A stretch of DNA of 64,000 nt from Trichopria drosophilae (GCA_030407085.1 CM059582.1:140819501-140883500), one strand, 5' to 3'; numbered from the stretch's first letter, positions 11,369-24,499 are shown. Translations and numbers: made by a program. Notes: generated by a model not told the origin, from the letters alone.

Positions 11369-12280
11369 ACCCCGCACAAACCTTATGGAAAGTGCCCCTC
11401 GGTTAAATTTGTTAAAACTGATGTATGTTAGAGCTTTTAATGTTCCGATGAAAAGTGTCCACTGCCACAAGGCCTGAAAAAGAATAGTTTTTGTACGTGC
11501 GTCCAAATTACTAGTATTTTGCTATAAATAATAACTATTTTTGCTATAGCTCAGTTCGATTTAACGATATTTAATTGTGTAAGGGCTCATTTTAAAGCTT
11601 TTTTCAATCCCTGTCATCCATCTTTATGACATTTTGACCTACAGTGAAGATTTCTTTAGTTATAACGGCGTATATTTGGAAAGTTTTCTTTTGCATTTCT
11701 CATTATAATCTCTGCTATTAATAGTTGAAAACCATTGGAAGGTAAAATAGATGTTGAAGTGAGAAGAAGGAGATGCCCTAAACATGATGGCAATTCCTAC
11801 ATATGATTATTTGGAAGAAATATTAGATATACATTTTTATTTTCATGATACTTCAAGCCACGAAAATATGGATTTACACTGGTTTAGAATCAGCTCTTTT
11901 CATCAGATTACGTAAATTTATACACCTAATCAACCGTAAACTGGAGCTACAATTTCCATTGCTGAAACGGTGAAAAGTATTTTGAACTTCCTGACAATAT
12001 ACTCCTGCTTTCTGGCAGCGAGAGAAAAATATAAAATCAGCCAATATTCTTATACCGATTTATTCACACTTTTCTCTTCAAGAGTGTATGCAGCAATGAC
12101 AAAAATCTTGCAAAACATGATTTGGATGTCTATGAAAGAAGACAGTCACAAAGAGACTATTGGTCAAGTAATAAACTCCTAACGGGATAACCAGTAGCAT
12201 TTGTTTGCCACGTAGAAAATTATAAAATAGCAAATTAGTATCAAAATGGCGTACAATTGTGCCGCAGAAACTAGCTGCAG
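11369..12280. other. AT-rich spacer, no recognised feature
   Basis: No open frame with recognisable motifs and no clear repeat structure. It may contain the 3' flank of the Mutator-like element, but I cannot define a terminus. Confidence 0.4.
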
Positions 12281-12284
12281 AATA

Positions 12285-12720
12285 AATATATCAGCCAAAT
12301 TGGATGCGCAATTTTTTATTTTGAACGACAAGCATCAGATTCATAATCAGCGAAAACACCTCAGTTTCAGACGAATCCCTTGAATTTGAACAAATACTTC
12401 CGCCATATTGCATCCGCTATTTGTAATTTTGAAAAACCGGCATCAGGTTCACAATAGGTGATCTCGAAAACCCCCGAGTAACGAGTTTCGGGCAAATCCA
12501 ATGAATTTGAAAAAATACATCCGCCATATTGGGTCCGCCATTTTTAGTTTTGGAACACCGACATCAGATTCGCAATCAGCGACCTCGAAAACCCCCGAGT
12601 AACGAGTTTCAGGCGAATCCGTTAAATTTGAAATATACGTTCGCCATATTAGATCCGCCATTTTTTAATATTAAAAACCGTCATCAGATTCGTATTCAGC
12701 CTCTTAATAATATCCCTTTA
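12285..12720. repeat. Four diverged ~120-bp tandem units (CCATATTGGATCCGCCAT family)
   Basis: The phrase CGCCATATTG recurs at 12401, 12522 and 12642, with a weaker first copy near 12292. Each is followed by a TCCGCCATTTTT-type block, then a block like CATCAGATTCGTAATCAGCG and GAAAACCCCCGAGTAACGAG. The units are clearly related but diverged. Single or tandem relatives occur near 30360-30720, 39410-39440, 54720-54900, 56930-57180 and 61080-61170, so this is a dispersed family. Confidence 0.75.
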
Positions 12721-13094
12721 TCCAGTTTTATGAAAGTAATTGAAAGTTTAAAATTTTTTTGTAACGTAAAAGAGCCTTCCTTATACAGTCTTTTTTTACG
12801 CTTGGGCGGCATTTTGACATCCGCCATTTTGCATTTTGCAATGTGTAACCATGGAGTTTAATAGCTAATGATTGGAGGACGAGATATTTTGGGGTATCGT
12901 GGTAAATTGCACTCGGTTTTCATGTGATAATGGTGATTAAAAATGGGTCTCTCTAAAAAAATCGCGTTTTCTTTCATACAATGTGTCGTAACTTTTTTTG
13001 AGTGAACAAAAACCAAATTCGGCCTTCGGAATCTGAAAAAGGGGTTATTTTTACGTCGAAAATGGTTTTTGAAGAATTTTTAAACTTTTTTTTT

Positions 13095-13975
13095 TATACA
13101 AGGTGAGGGCCGCAAATTTGAGGTACATTTTACGTCCTCTTGGTCCTTAGTGGATTAAGGGAAAATGGATACTTTCCATATAAAGCGCACAAACACCAAG
13201 AATTAATTGGAACCGATGAAGAGAACTGAATTTTATTTTGTGAGAGGATCACAGACATGATACATAGAGGCCCCAACATAGTCCAAAACATTTGTTTTAG
13301 TGATGAATGTACTTTTTTTTTTGCTAAGACATCTTCATATCGTCAAAATTATAGGTATTGGGCTCGAGTAAATCCCAGAGAACTGCTTCCAATTCAAACC
13401 CAATATCCTATAAAATTACATGTCTGGGTCGGAATTGTCAGGGCTCGAATCATTGGACCTTTTTTCATTCTGGACAATTTAAATAGAGAAATGTATTTAG
13501 AAATGTTGCAAGAAATTATTACCCCAACACTCAAGACTACGGAACAAGTGATTATACCCATCTCTCGCGAATAACATTATCACTAAATATTTATAGCTTA
13601 ATTTATATTAGACAAATTCTAGGAAGGCAGCACATCTGGTTCCAGCAAGACAGTGCACCTCCACATAGTATATGACTAGTTAACGAGTATCTCAATGCAA
13701 ACTTTCTAAAGCGCTGGATTGTTCAACATTGATCAGTGCAAGGGCCGGCACGATCTCCGGATCTGACACCACTCGACATTTTCTTATAGGACTATGTTAA
13801 AAATGAGCTGTACAAACTACCAACCGTAAATAATACGCAAAATTTACAAAATCAAATTATTCAAATTGTTAATACAATAAGACCAGAGATGCACATTAAA
13901 GTGCAAAATGAATTTTGCGACCGCCATTCCTACTGCACACCTGCTGCTGGTGGGCATTTTGAATATTTTTTATAA
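13095..13975 (+). pseudogene. Decayed DD41D Tc1/mariner-superfamily transposase
   Basis: The best-preserved part (13257-13574) has NICFSDECTFF, NYRYWARVNP, QYPIKLHVWVGI and GPFFILDNLN. Past a frame break come QQDSAPPH and PARSPDLTPLDIF. The count from the second Asp (QQDS) to the third (PLD) is 41 intervening residues, the same as in the better copy at 48557-49634. Two stop codons fall inside this catalytic stretch. TACAAGGTGAGGGCCGC near 13094 resembles the CAGGGTGAGG terminus at 22598 and may be a left terminus. The N-terminal HTH is mostly gone. Confidence 0.75.
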
Positions 13976-14430
13976 TAATTTAAGAAAGTTTATTGCAAAT
14001 ATTACATTTATCTTTAATTTCACTAAACCTTTCCATTTTGTACTAAGTTAGCCTTCCTGTGTTTGTAAATGCAAAATATTACGTAATTCGTGATTGTCCA
14101 TCTGGAGCAAAAAGATTTTAGTGGTAATTTATGTTTTCTTATTTGTACAATCATTAACAAGAAAATAATTTTACTTACCCCATCTTCTCGAATCACCAAG
14201 AAGTAATTTTCTTCGGAGCCTTTGGATGCTTCACTTTTAACAGTGTCGGATTATTCTTGGTGTATTTCGTATTCCTCCTCATATAGTTGAATAGAAACGA
14301 TATAAAACCCATTGTACAAGCGCCATGATCATTTCGTATAAATGATCCACTGTTCCCACAATTGACCTACGATCAGATGATAACGCACAAAGTATCTAGT
14401 TCTTTAACAATATTATGGCCCTTCATAATC
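13976..14430. other. AT-rich spacer, no recognised feature
   Basis: No motif-bearing frame or repeat was recognised between the transposase relic and the end of the R4-like LINE. Confidence 0.4.
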
Positions 14431-14527
14431 CACTTGTACAGTCTGCAGCAGAAAAGTGGCTCCGACATTCATCCCTTCCGCTGCAGACTGCACCGGGCCA
14501 TGTCGATGGTAACTGCAACCACTCCCT

Positions 14528-16995
14528 CTACCATCGGGCTAGTGGTTGCAGGATCTCATTTGATCTCAGCAGACGGAAAGATGGCAGTAGACCTGTTTTC
14601 TGCATTCGGCCTGCGATGGAATTTGCATATTCTTGGCAGGTCGGAATGCTTTTAATGTTTTGGAGGAAATTTGGTCTCATTCCTCCCAGCACTCCAAATA
14701 TTAGCACGTCGAGCTTGATTTTCAATCCTCGATACAGCTTGCGAATCTCGAATAGGAGTTCCTGATATTTAATCCGTTTTCGTTCTCTTTGCTGACTATG
14801 TTTGTCCCTGCTGGATTTGTCATCGAAGTCAACAAGGACGATGTCAGGCTTATTGGCTGATATTTGCCTGCTCGTCGGAAATTAGTAATTCCAGTATATT
14901 CGGCACGAATCATTTCCGACTACGGATTCAATATGAGTGGGGACGTACGGCAAAACTGGGGTCGTGTCAATACCGCAGGAGCTGCGGAGATGATAATACA
15001 GCATTCGGAGAGCCGCATTGTATCAATGAGAAGCTGCCAAGAGATGCATTAGTGTCTCAACATGACATCCACACAATCTACAAAGCGTACCCTGCACCGC
15101 CTGGTGTAAGATGTTGTGGCGGTACGCTAAGGTATTCACGACCCCATCCTGGCATGCGAAGATAAAACCCTCGGTCTCGGATTTCAAGCCGGCTGATCTT
15201 AAGAACGAGAAGGTCATATTTCGAAAGAATAGTCCATGCAATGGCTTGTCGATACGCCTTCCCTCCAACATACGGACTTGTTCCTTCCGTATGTTAGCCT
15301 TGAGACGCACTGGGCACAGATTGATGACTGATTCAGCTTCCTGCACGCCACTACGTCTCACGTTGAAAACCAGACCGAGGTTTCGCGCCGCTCGTTCCGC
15401 CGCGATGTACAAAAACGCCCCCTTCCCCTGAAATTCATGCTGATGAACTAGCATCATCAGGGGATCCTCCGTTCGATTAATCACTTCGCAAGCTGTCTCG
15501 AGGACCAATTGGTCATGCATACACTCCAGGCTCAAAAGGCCACGATCTCCCATATTTCGGGGAAAATACAGTCGTTCCACGGAAGATCTTCGATGCAAAC
15601 TGCGTTGCATACAAATCGTCTTCCATGTGCTTCGGTCAAGACCCCTTAGCTCGTCAACGTTCCACTTCAGTGTTTCAAATGAATAAGCACTGGTGAAACG
15701 GCCAACATATTCATGGCTGCCACCTTATTTCTCCCGGTCAATTCTGATGACCAGATCTGACGGAGAATGCGTCGGTATTTCTTAATGATGGTGGTTTTAG
15801 CAGCCTGCACATCTTGGACATCCCTTTGAGGTATGCCCAGGTATGTGTAGGCTTCTTCGGCGCTAAGGTGGCGGATGACATTCTCGCTGACGAGCTCCAT
15901 ATCTTTGTTACTGGAGCCTGACCTCCGTCTATGCAAATGAATGACTGCACACTTGTCCAATCCGAATTCCATGCCTATATCTCTCGAGTATATCAGGGCG
16001 ATGTTCCGAGATCGATGTAATTGACCCTCGCCTGCGTATAATTTAAGATCATCCATATAGAAAAGATGGGTGATCTTATGTACACGTTCACCAGGCGGTC
16101 AACACATGTACCCTTAAGATTTCCGGAGAGCAACGGATAGAGGCAATGGTGAGATGTAGAAGAGCAGATAACTCAGAGAATCTCCCTGATAGACACCTCT
16201 TCGGAATTGAACCAGTCTAGACGTGGTTCGACCCTCGCCCCATGTCATGACAAAGCGTGTTTTCCAAAGAGGCATCAGGTCTTCTACACTTCTCACTATA
16301 TTTGGGTGGACATGTAGACATTTGAGCAACACGCTGAAAAGCTCGTGCGATGTTGAGTCATACGCCTTCATGTAATCCAGCCGGCTATCGACAGGTTACG
16401 CTTGTACTGCACTGCGTCCTGACAAACACACCTGTCGATAAGCAAGTTGTCCTTGCAGCCGGATACACCCATTTTGCACTTCGTTGTTCTACTATCCGTT
16501 GCCACACCGGTTTCACGGATTCCTCAATACGTTCGTTCAAGATATTAGTGAACCATTTGTATAAAGTATTGAGATGCGTGATTTGTCTATGGTTTCTCGG
16601 ATCAGACAAGTCTCCCGCCTTTGGGATTAGTGTCGTACGGCCCTCCACCAGCCAGTGCGGAATGGGTTGGTCTCCATTTATATAAGAGGTGAATATTCGG
16701 GTTAGGTGTTGATGGACAGAAGTGAACTTCTTCCACGAATATTTGTTAATTTCATCCCAGCCCGGCGAGGCGAAATTCCTCGCTCTTTTGATGGCAGTAG
16801 TCACCTCTAATGCACCGACGGGTGGACAATCTTCACTTTGTTGTGTGAGTTCGTCACACAACTCGGTAAAGATTTTAATACCTGCGTATTGACTGACGTT
16901 AACAAGCGGTTAGTAACCATTAAAAGAAACTTTCTATTTAAAACGTTTCTTATAACCACTACTACATATTTATTTCCTATAGGAAAGTTTTTCAT
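14528..16995 (-). pseudogene. R4/Dong-like LINE with restriction-like endonuclease
   Basis: Collinear minus-strand fragments make one ORF: an RT start (16861-16385, HWLVEGRTTLIPKAGDLSDP), palm motifs (16371-16114, RRGVYQGDSLSYLLF), the catalytic MDDLKLYAGEGQ (16056 on) and a thumb/linker with ERLYFPRNMGDRGLLSLECM. A Cys/His cluster CRLCGCHVETLMHL ends near 15030. Further down, in shifted frames, come KPDIVLVDFDDK and a helical tail (IPTCQEYANSIAGRMQK). That is the PD-(D/E)XK endonuclease placed C-terminally, as in R2/R4-group LINEs. Several frameshifts make it inactive. The upstream zinc-finger region is not recognisable. Confidence 0.75.
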
Positions 16996-17026
16996 TAACT
17001 ATTAATATACTCATTTATTAACAAGC

Positions 17027-17270
17027 TAGGACAAACATAACCTTAATCCTATATATAAACATGCCCTCTCGAACTACCATAAACCGTTTCCTCGTATATA
17101 AATAGACCATATATTTATTACAAGAGAACAGTGTGCTAACCGAGGACAAACATAACCTTAACCCTATATGTAAACATGCTCTTTCGAACTTCCATAAACT
17201 GTTTTGTCGTATATAAATAGACCATTTATTAAATGCAAGAAATCAGTTTGCTAAGCATTAATAAACGTTC
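17027..17270. repeat. Two tandem copies of a ~116-bp AT-rich unit
   Basis: The phrase AGGACAAACATAACCTTAA begins copies near 17027 and 17143. Each continues through a TAAACATGC block, a CCATAAAC block and a CGTATATAAATAGACCAT block. The two copies differ by scattered substitutions. Confidence 0.75.
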
Positions 17271-17576
17271 TCTTATCCGTTAAAAGATTCTTTTAAAAAT
17301 ATCTGTATGTCAAGGGTTACTACACTAGATTGCTGCCGCAATTCTTGCTAAACCGTTTATTAACGGTTATAAGAATTCTTATACAGGTAAATAACCCATT
17401 CTCTCAGTGCATAATCTTGATAAAAAACAAAGAATACGTATATTTCCTATCTTTAAAAAAAATTTTATCGATTTGACACTTAAAACAAATCAAATTGATT
17501 ACTTTTTTCTTTGTTCTTTTTATTCTTCATCGCCTGCGGTAAATATTTGTAGGTTATGTAAAATACGTCGTACATC

Positions 17577-19320
17577 ATGATAAATTATATGAATTGATAT
17601 TAAAATCTTATTTTGATTTATCATATGGGTTTCCAAATATTTTCAGTATTCAGTATAAACAGATTCTATCCACTTTTTTACCAGAGTAGTAGCACCTTGT
17701 GATGTACCTGAGAATCGTAGTCATACAAATGCGGTGTACAGTAAGTAACACAAATAGAAATTCAGAATTCTACAAACAGAATTCAGGCTTCTGATACTAG
17801 GAGATCATTTATAGGCGGGTCTTCGATCGCAAACCGGCTGGACTATTAAAATGGAAAGTCTGATTAAGAATAGTAACTTTATTAGATATCAAAGTCAAAG
17901 CCTCGTGTTTTTCGTGTTCCATCTGTCAATTTCAAAGCCACAAGTACTTTTGATTTTATTTCTTGGCCATCTTCGATTTCTGTTGAGCCACCAATTTTTG
18001 CGGAGAATTTCAGATGAGGACATAAAACGTTGTGCTATAGACAAGACCCACATTTATTCTAGGATTGGTAATTTTCCTTGCCACATGTAAGCAGTGGATC
18101 GACTGTTGAGCTGGTCACCGAAGCTGCAACAAACGTTTGCGGTTTTGAGGCACGTGGCGGCTATATAAGAGCCACTCTGCGTTCCAGGCAAGTTATGCCT
18201 TATTTCGAGACTAAGAAATAATTCGTAGGTCTTTCAGATATTGAAGACTAAATAAAAAATGCCCATTTATGGTTGGTTTGTTGGGATGGGTAAGGGTGGA
18301 ATCTTAAGTGCAACTATCTTCTCGTGGTGGATTCTGAGCCGTTTTTCCTTGGCTTTTGGGAGGCGGCCCAAGGATTGCACAGTTATCATATTGTAGGTGG
18401 GGATGGAGGGAACCTGAAAGAAAAGAAGAGGGTGACCGTGAGGACTATCATCCTGAAACCCACTAGTCACTTTTTGAACCTCCAATCGAACACCAACCTT
18501 AGTAAAGCATATACTGTTACCGAATTAAGCTGTTTTGTAATACACACTAAAATAGCGTAATTTGAGATTTTCTTAACAATGTTTCACCTCGCTCATTACA
18601 GTTTCTGTGGCTTTATTCACGGCACTGATATGAATGTAATTTAGTTTAAAATCGTAGACTCGCAGGATACGCACACACCTAAAAGTTGATATATCCTACG
18701 TAAACTTCAAAACTTTAAGCTCGATGTGGGGATAGTAAATATCAACTGATCGGGCTGAAATTTTTTATGCTTTCATTTGGTAGGGATATACAACTTTTCC
18801 ACATCCTGCCGAATCCGAAATCTAAAATTCGTATTTTTCAATCCACCTTAGTGTTGAGCGCACATTGAGACTCGAGCATCGACAGCGATTCGTCGCTCCT
18901 CGAGATTCACGGGCTGATCGCTGGAACGTTGGTAAAACTAAGTGCGCGGACCTTTGTTCGCTTTAGCGCGCCCTTCGAGTGCTGGACGTGTACGTCATTA
19001 TAAAGAGATATCTAATAAAGTTACTATTCTTAATCAGACTTTCCATTTTAATAGTCCAGCGGGTTTGTGATCGAAGACCCGCCTATAAATGATCTCCTAG
19101 TGTCAGAAGCCTGAATTCTGTTTGCAGAATTCTGAATTTCTATTTGTGTTACTTACTGTACACCGCATTTGTATGACTACGATTCTCAGGTACATCACAA
19201 GGTGCTACTACTCTGGTAAAAAAGTGGATAGAATCTGTTTATACTGAATACTGAAAATGTTTGGAAACCCATATGATAAATCAAAATAAGATTTTAATAT
19301 CAATTCATATAATTTATCAT
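17577..19320. mobile_element. Non-autonomous TIR element, 314-bp terminal inverted repeats
   Basis: 17577-17890 is the reverse complement of 19007-19320 with only scattered differences. The outer ends are ATGATAAATTATATG and its complement. The 1.1-kb interior has no transposase-like frame, so it is a non-autonomous or eroded DNA transposon. Superfamily is unknown; I could not settle the target duplication. The TIRs contain further short inverted motifs (GATTTATCATATG) that recur just outside the right end. Confidence 0.85.
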
Positions 19321-20187
19321 ATCATTATCAAAATCACATATGATTTATCATATGTTTTGATAAATATTTTAATTAGGGCTCGGATAAAATCGGATACAAT
19401 GTCTTTGGTAACACGGATAGAAATCTATAAACTTTTTATATACATTTCCATCTAAAAACTTTCTATAAATTTTGCCAAAATCTCGATAGAACTTGTGTCC
19501 AATTTTATCCGATTCTACTCACTTTTTTAAGAGTTTAGGTACTCCAAATCTACACTATGATTGCAGATGCAGATTCTAACAGTCCCTATGCTAAAACAAA
19601 AATTACAATTAGTTTAATTTATTGATTTGATGTAGTTAGCAGGACTGACGAGCTTCCTCGCATTCTTCGACCACACTTCGGTTTTGTGTGTGAACCCATA
19701 GGGCAACGTGTCATTTTGTTTAGAAATATATTGCTGTACTTGGTGTAGATTTCTGCAGTCAACATTTCGTACAGAAATGTGTAGTAAGGCGCCTTTTTCT
19801 TAAGTCAATCGGCAGCTCTCGCAAAATTTTACGATTAATTATATAGCAACTTTAAACGACTGGTGGAAGGGCTTGGAAATGAAACGCACAATTTGATCGG
19901 CCACACGAAACTGTAAAGATTTATTCCGATCAAGCGGAGAGTACCCGATCGCGACGCGAAGGTCGTAACCCGACGACGTCCCGAGACGTACTCAAAAAAT
20001 TCGATCGTCAATTTTTACATCTTAGTTCGACTTTTCAATTTCTCGAACATTTAAATAGACTACGAAGTTATATTTTACGCCGGCCACACGGTCGATAAAA
20101 CGTCGAGTCTGTGCTTACTAGCAACAATTGAATAAAACCGACGATTCCGCCCGTTAAATAATAAATAAATAAATAAAAAATAAATAA
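19321..20187. other. Spacer with unassigned GC-richer block
   Basis: No gene recognised. About 19870-20150 is more GC- and CpG-rich (many TCG/CGA words) and is followed by AATAAA-like A-rich repeats (20160-20190). This could be a solo LTR or other retroelement end, but I cannot fix borders. Confidence 0.3.
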
Positions 20188-21170
20188 ATAACATTGCTCA
20201 ACAAATTTGAGAAAATTTAATATTACAGAAATGAAAATAGCTAATATTTGTTAATTTTGGATAGCTGAATCCAAATCCGATAGTCAAATTTTCTCATTAG
20301 CTTTTGTTTCCACGTAATATGGGGATAAAGTTGCAAAAAAGTCATTTTCTCCATTGTTCGAGGAAGTATATCTTTGAATAGAAACTCGATAAAAGCTTCA
20401 ATGACAGCGTAAAATGAAGATTATAACTTCTATTTCACGAAAAGAAAATTGTTATACGACCTGGTACAAAATTATTTTCTTAATTATTACATAATTCTCT
20501 GGGCATTTGTTTTTATGCGCAAAATGTTGTCGCAACTAAACGATCTCTTACTACTGCTAATTTTCGCCGTGCTACCGACCAAAATTCTGGCGAGCAGGGG
20601 ACTGTTTCAAATCGAATGTTACAAGTACAAAAAATCCATTTTTACGTAATATAAATGTTTCATAATATGTTTTTAAGGTTGCAGATTATGATTCCGATGT
20701 TAACATTAAGATTTATCGGACGACAGCTATGACCATCACCAACATGTAGGGACCAAATGCATTTATTTTTTAAACCTTAATAAAATTATTACTGCCGGCA
20801 AAGAACATTGAATTTTAATTTTTAAAATGCAATTAAAATTATGTCATTATATTAAAATGCATTTGATTAATAGAACTATTTCCCCATATTGAGAATTAAA
20901 TGATGCAAACCACAAAAATGCAGAAAATGGAAAGCTCGATAATGAGTACCTAAAGAGTGGAATTTTCTTGAAAAAGTAGCTACATTACGTAATCCCCGAA
21001 CAATGGAGAACATTTTTTGGAAAACGCTTTTTGCAACATTAATCCCATATTACATGGAAACAAGAGCAAATCAAAAATTTTGACAATCACAATCGGATTC
21101 AACGACCTAAAATTAACAAAGATTTACTATTTTTATCTCTTTGACATTTTTGTGTTGACCAGTGTTATTT
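20188..21170. mobile_element. Foldback/MITE-like element with ~170-bp inverted ends
   Basis: The block around 20188-20360 (AACATTGCTCAAC..., TTGTTAATTTTGG..., CACGTAATATGGGGAT..., TTCTCCATTGTTCG) is matched in reverse complement at about 20990-21170. The arms are diverged and of slightly unequal length. The interior encodes nothing recognisable. Confidence 0.65.
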
Positions 21171-21239
21171 GAATAATTGAACGCTTATTAGGAGTAATCC
21201 CGATCCTAAGCGGTTAAAACGAACTTTATTTCGTATATT

Positions 21240-22239
21240 AGAAACTTTCAAATTAATTTAGTGAGTGTGCTGGGAATAGATTCTGAAACATGTCACAGTG
21301 GATTAATTATTTGAAAACTTTTGTCTAATGTTTGGTGCAGTATCCAAGGTGGGCGATTAACCCCCTTTGCTGTGACTAATAGTAGAAATTTCTATCGAAA
21401 AAATAACTATGATGGGAGAGCTGTCATGGCTGCCATTTTTGTCTGACGTGTTGTCGGTCGGTCTGTCAAATTTCGAAAAATTTGCATATAAGTTTGTGTT
21501 GTCCATCTTCTACGTTGTGCAAAAATTGTCCGTGAGCTGTGCCCGACCATTTTCGTGCAGTGTTGTGCGCCGTCATCTCCGTGTTGCAGTGTAGTGCAGT
21601 GTAAAAAGTACAAGGCTCCATGTGCTCATTTTCCCGTTTTATCGCGGGAAATTAAGCCGTACCAGTTAAATTGCAAGTGGCACCATCTTAGACCTCTCAA
21701 GGCGTACTACATAGTGTACTCAGTCGCTCAGTTACTATCGTAGTAAGCAGTTGTAAGTCAGGCTGTAACTATTTTTTTAAGAAGCTGATGCCTCACGCAT
21801 CGGGACTACATCTACTTCTCCCCGGCAGCTCGTTAAATGCCAAACTTTTTCGTTATTTGTTAAACTAATTTTTGGTTTTAACAACTGAATTCTGGACAAA
21901 ATTTCCTCAGCCTCTTTGTTTGGAAACTTATAAAAATTGTTGCGCATATCTCATCGTGACTCAACCAGTGGATACCGAAATACAAGAGGACGACCGTCTA
22001 CTGCGGAATCCTAGCTTAAACAAAAGTCGAGTTCCCATTCCTCGGTCTACTCCTACTTGACTGTAAATCGAAGGCGTTCGACTTCCATCGTTTTCGACAA
22101 TACTCGCTCGGGATTACTTGACCGTTCACAGTCATCAAGCGACTTGGACAGTCTTGACGCCGATTTTTCATTTCCAACCCACCAGGGCAGATTTTTCAAA
22201 CTGATTCGACGGATACAACCATGGCTGCAAACGCCTTAA
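21240..22239. other. Unassigned region with weak open frames
   Basis: Frames at 21872-22060 and 22057-22239 (plus) contain a Ser/Arg/Asp-rich stretch (NRRRSTSIVFDNTRSG, SSSDLDSLDADFSFP) that looks protein-like, but I recognise no family. It could be a decayed ORF1 or Gag. The region directly left of 22240 adjoins Repeat X. Confidence 0.25.
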
Positions 22240-22427
22240 GCGGATTCTAAACGAAATTTAAATACCCAGTTTAAATGCCTGTGTTGGCAATTTAATTTGT
22301 CTTGATATATATGTTTTTGGGGTTTGGCAGGGGGAGCGCTCTCTTCAAGACACTATCCAATATGACGCAGTACAGAGTCAACTGCACGGAATGACGTGTA
22401 GGTTATAGCGGTTGAGTAAACATATAT

Positions 22428-23907
22428 GAGTAATTCCGTGGAACTTTTAAAATTCGAGTTCGAGAAAATTAAAAAATTTAAATTTAAGGCACACATGCAA
22501 AACTTGGTTATCCTACTTCTATACACATAAGAAAGTACTAAAAAAGGCCCGTTTTCCATTATTAACACAATGCATTTTTCATAAATGCAAATATATACAG
22601 GGTGAGGAAAAAGCATGGAAACCCCAGAAAATCTTAGTGGGTAGGTGATGAAAAAAAAATATTGAAGGTCAATTCTTATGTAACATTCAACGAGGAATCC
22701 AGTGATGACCTTGGATTTGACCTTGGACCTCACCTGCAAGGTCATTTGAAGGTCAACTTTTTTTTACATACGAACCCATACTTTTGATGTCGGGAATCGA
22801 AAGAGCGTAAAATTTTACGTTAAAATATGTCTCAAACCATTCCGAGCATGAATGATAATTTAAGAACAATGAACTTAAGCTTTTTTGATTCCAAGTAATA
22901 ATTTTTTGCGAATAGGAGCAGCTATAATCTGGGGATCTATCAGATTGTCCATCACACTTATGTCATTTATATTTACGGGAAAAATGGGTATCTTATTCTG
23001 AGAAGATCTTTCTACGGTACTTATTACTTCTTCAACGGATAAGATATCTTCACCCAACAATTTTAGAGTGTACACAAACTATAGTCTCTTCATCAAGGGT
23101 CTGAATATGAGTTGTAAAAATGTTAAGTACGATGAAAATGTTATTTTTTAAATGAAATTGTGTGCTAACAAAAAATGAAATCTAGTTGATAAATTTTCAA
23201 AATAATGGACATGAATTTTTTTTATGATAAGCTTTGAATTAAAAGTTGTCATATTTTTTTATATCATTTTATAACTGAGATGTACGGAACATAATAAAAA
23301 AAGGGATTATTTCTCTACCTTTTCAGTGTTGCAAGCAAAAATTTAAAACAAAAATACGCCAGATATAGTGATATTTAAAGCAGCCATATAATAATTAGCA
23401 TGAGTCGCTCACTTATGAGACCGGGAATATTTCATTCGGTAAACTGTCCTAAGTAATATTCCGTTTTTACATATTGCGGATCATGAAAGTCATTTTTTAA
23501 AAATTGTTTTTCCAAAAATTAACCATTTTCATGAAAATCGAGTTACTCTCACATATTTGTTTATAGTACGTCGTGCATGGTAGACACATGCATATAACCA
23601 TCAGTTTTTGAAAATATAGAGTAAGAGGAACAATTTACTCCACTTTCGAATCATTTGGACAATATGCATTTTTTTTATTACATTAAACGGATAAGAATTT
23701 CTCTTGGTACCACCTGAGAATTTAGTTAATTTCGTATGTTTTCGTAATCACGCATGACTCTAACGACATATGGTCGGTTACTGGTAATAGAATATTGTTC
23801 TTTTAACTCAATTTAGCCGTATTGAAGAATTTTTAAATCAATGCATCTCTTAAATTGAAACGTTACAATACGGTACCTCGGATTTTAAAAGTTTCGCGGA
23901 ATTACTC
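22428..23907. mobile_element. 1480-bp TIR element inserted in Repeat X
   Basis: The ends are GAGTAATTCCGTGGAACTTT and the complement of GAGTAATTCCGCGAAACTTT, a TIR of about 31 bp. ATATAT flanks both ends (22422-22427, 23908-23913), while the uninterrupted Repeat X copy at 62130-62150 has ATATAT once. That empty site supports insertion with a duplication of up to 6 bp. No transposase is recognisable; a 66-codon minus frame at 23075-22875 has no known motif. A transposon terminus at 22598 lies nested inside. Confidence 0.75.
22598..22860 (+). repeat. Orphan Tc1/mariner-type terminus with AGGTCA-site array
   Basis: The sequence opens CAGGGTGAGGAAAAAGCATGG after TATATA. It then carries two TGACCTTGG words and two AAGGTCA words at 22705-22756. 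The order and spacing match the termini of the DD41D element at 48109-50651, though the sequence between has diverged. No opposite end was found in the window, so it is a one-ended relic. Confidence 0.6.
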
Positions 23908-24499
23908 ATATATGTGTAATCGCCACAATCCAGTCACTGATAACTCAGTACATTATGGTTATGTATATGCTAATGTAACATTCATTACTAATAACATGAT
24001 TAGTTTTGTATGTCGCCAAATAGTTTTTTTACAGGGTTATGAATCTAGCAATGGTAGCATTCATTATACTTTTACGTTTTCTCTTTGCTAACAATTCGTT
24101 AAGCTTTTTTATATGTGAATGGCAACATTTACAATTATTATTATTCAATTAACATAGTTACCATTAAACGAACTTGTATTTCGTACATCAGCAATCATTT
24201 TTCAACCCTTATGCTCAGTGAAATATTGGTAAAATTCATTACCATCAACGATCTTTTACTTCACATGTCGACAATAATTTATCAACCCTTGTGCTGATCA
24301 AAGAAATGGTAAAATTCATTAACATCAATGATCTTATATTTCATACACCGACAATAATTTTTCAACAATTCTACTGATCAAAGAAATGTAAAATTCATTA
24401 CCAGGAACAAATGCTTCGCTTTTCATGTTGCTACACATTTGTATGTTATTTTTTAAACATACCAATGATAATATTCATTACCTTTGACAAATAATATTT

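Larger units (their letters stand above)
22240..24490. repeat. Repeat X, left copy (interrupted)
   Basis: 22240-22427 plus 23908-24490 matches the reverse complement of about 61380-62330. It starts at GGATTCTAAACGAAATTT and includes an array of ~80-bp units. Each unit has a TGGTAA-type word, a 4-6 base middle containing ATTCATT or its complement, and a TTACCA-type word, so each can form a small hairpin. A 1480-bp element interrupts it at 22428-23907. A third, partial copy lies at 56550-57000. Confidence 0.8.
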
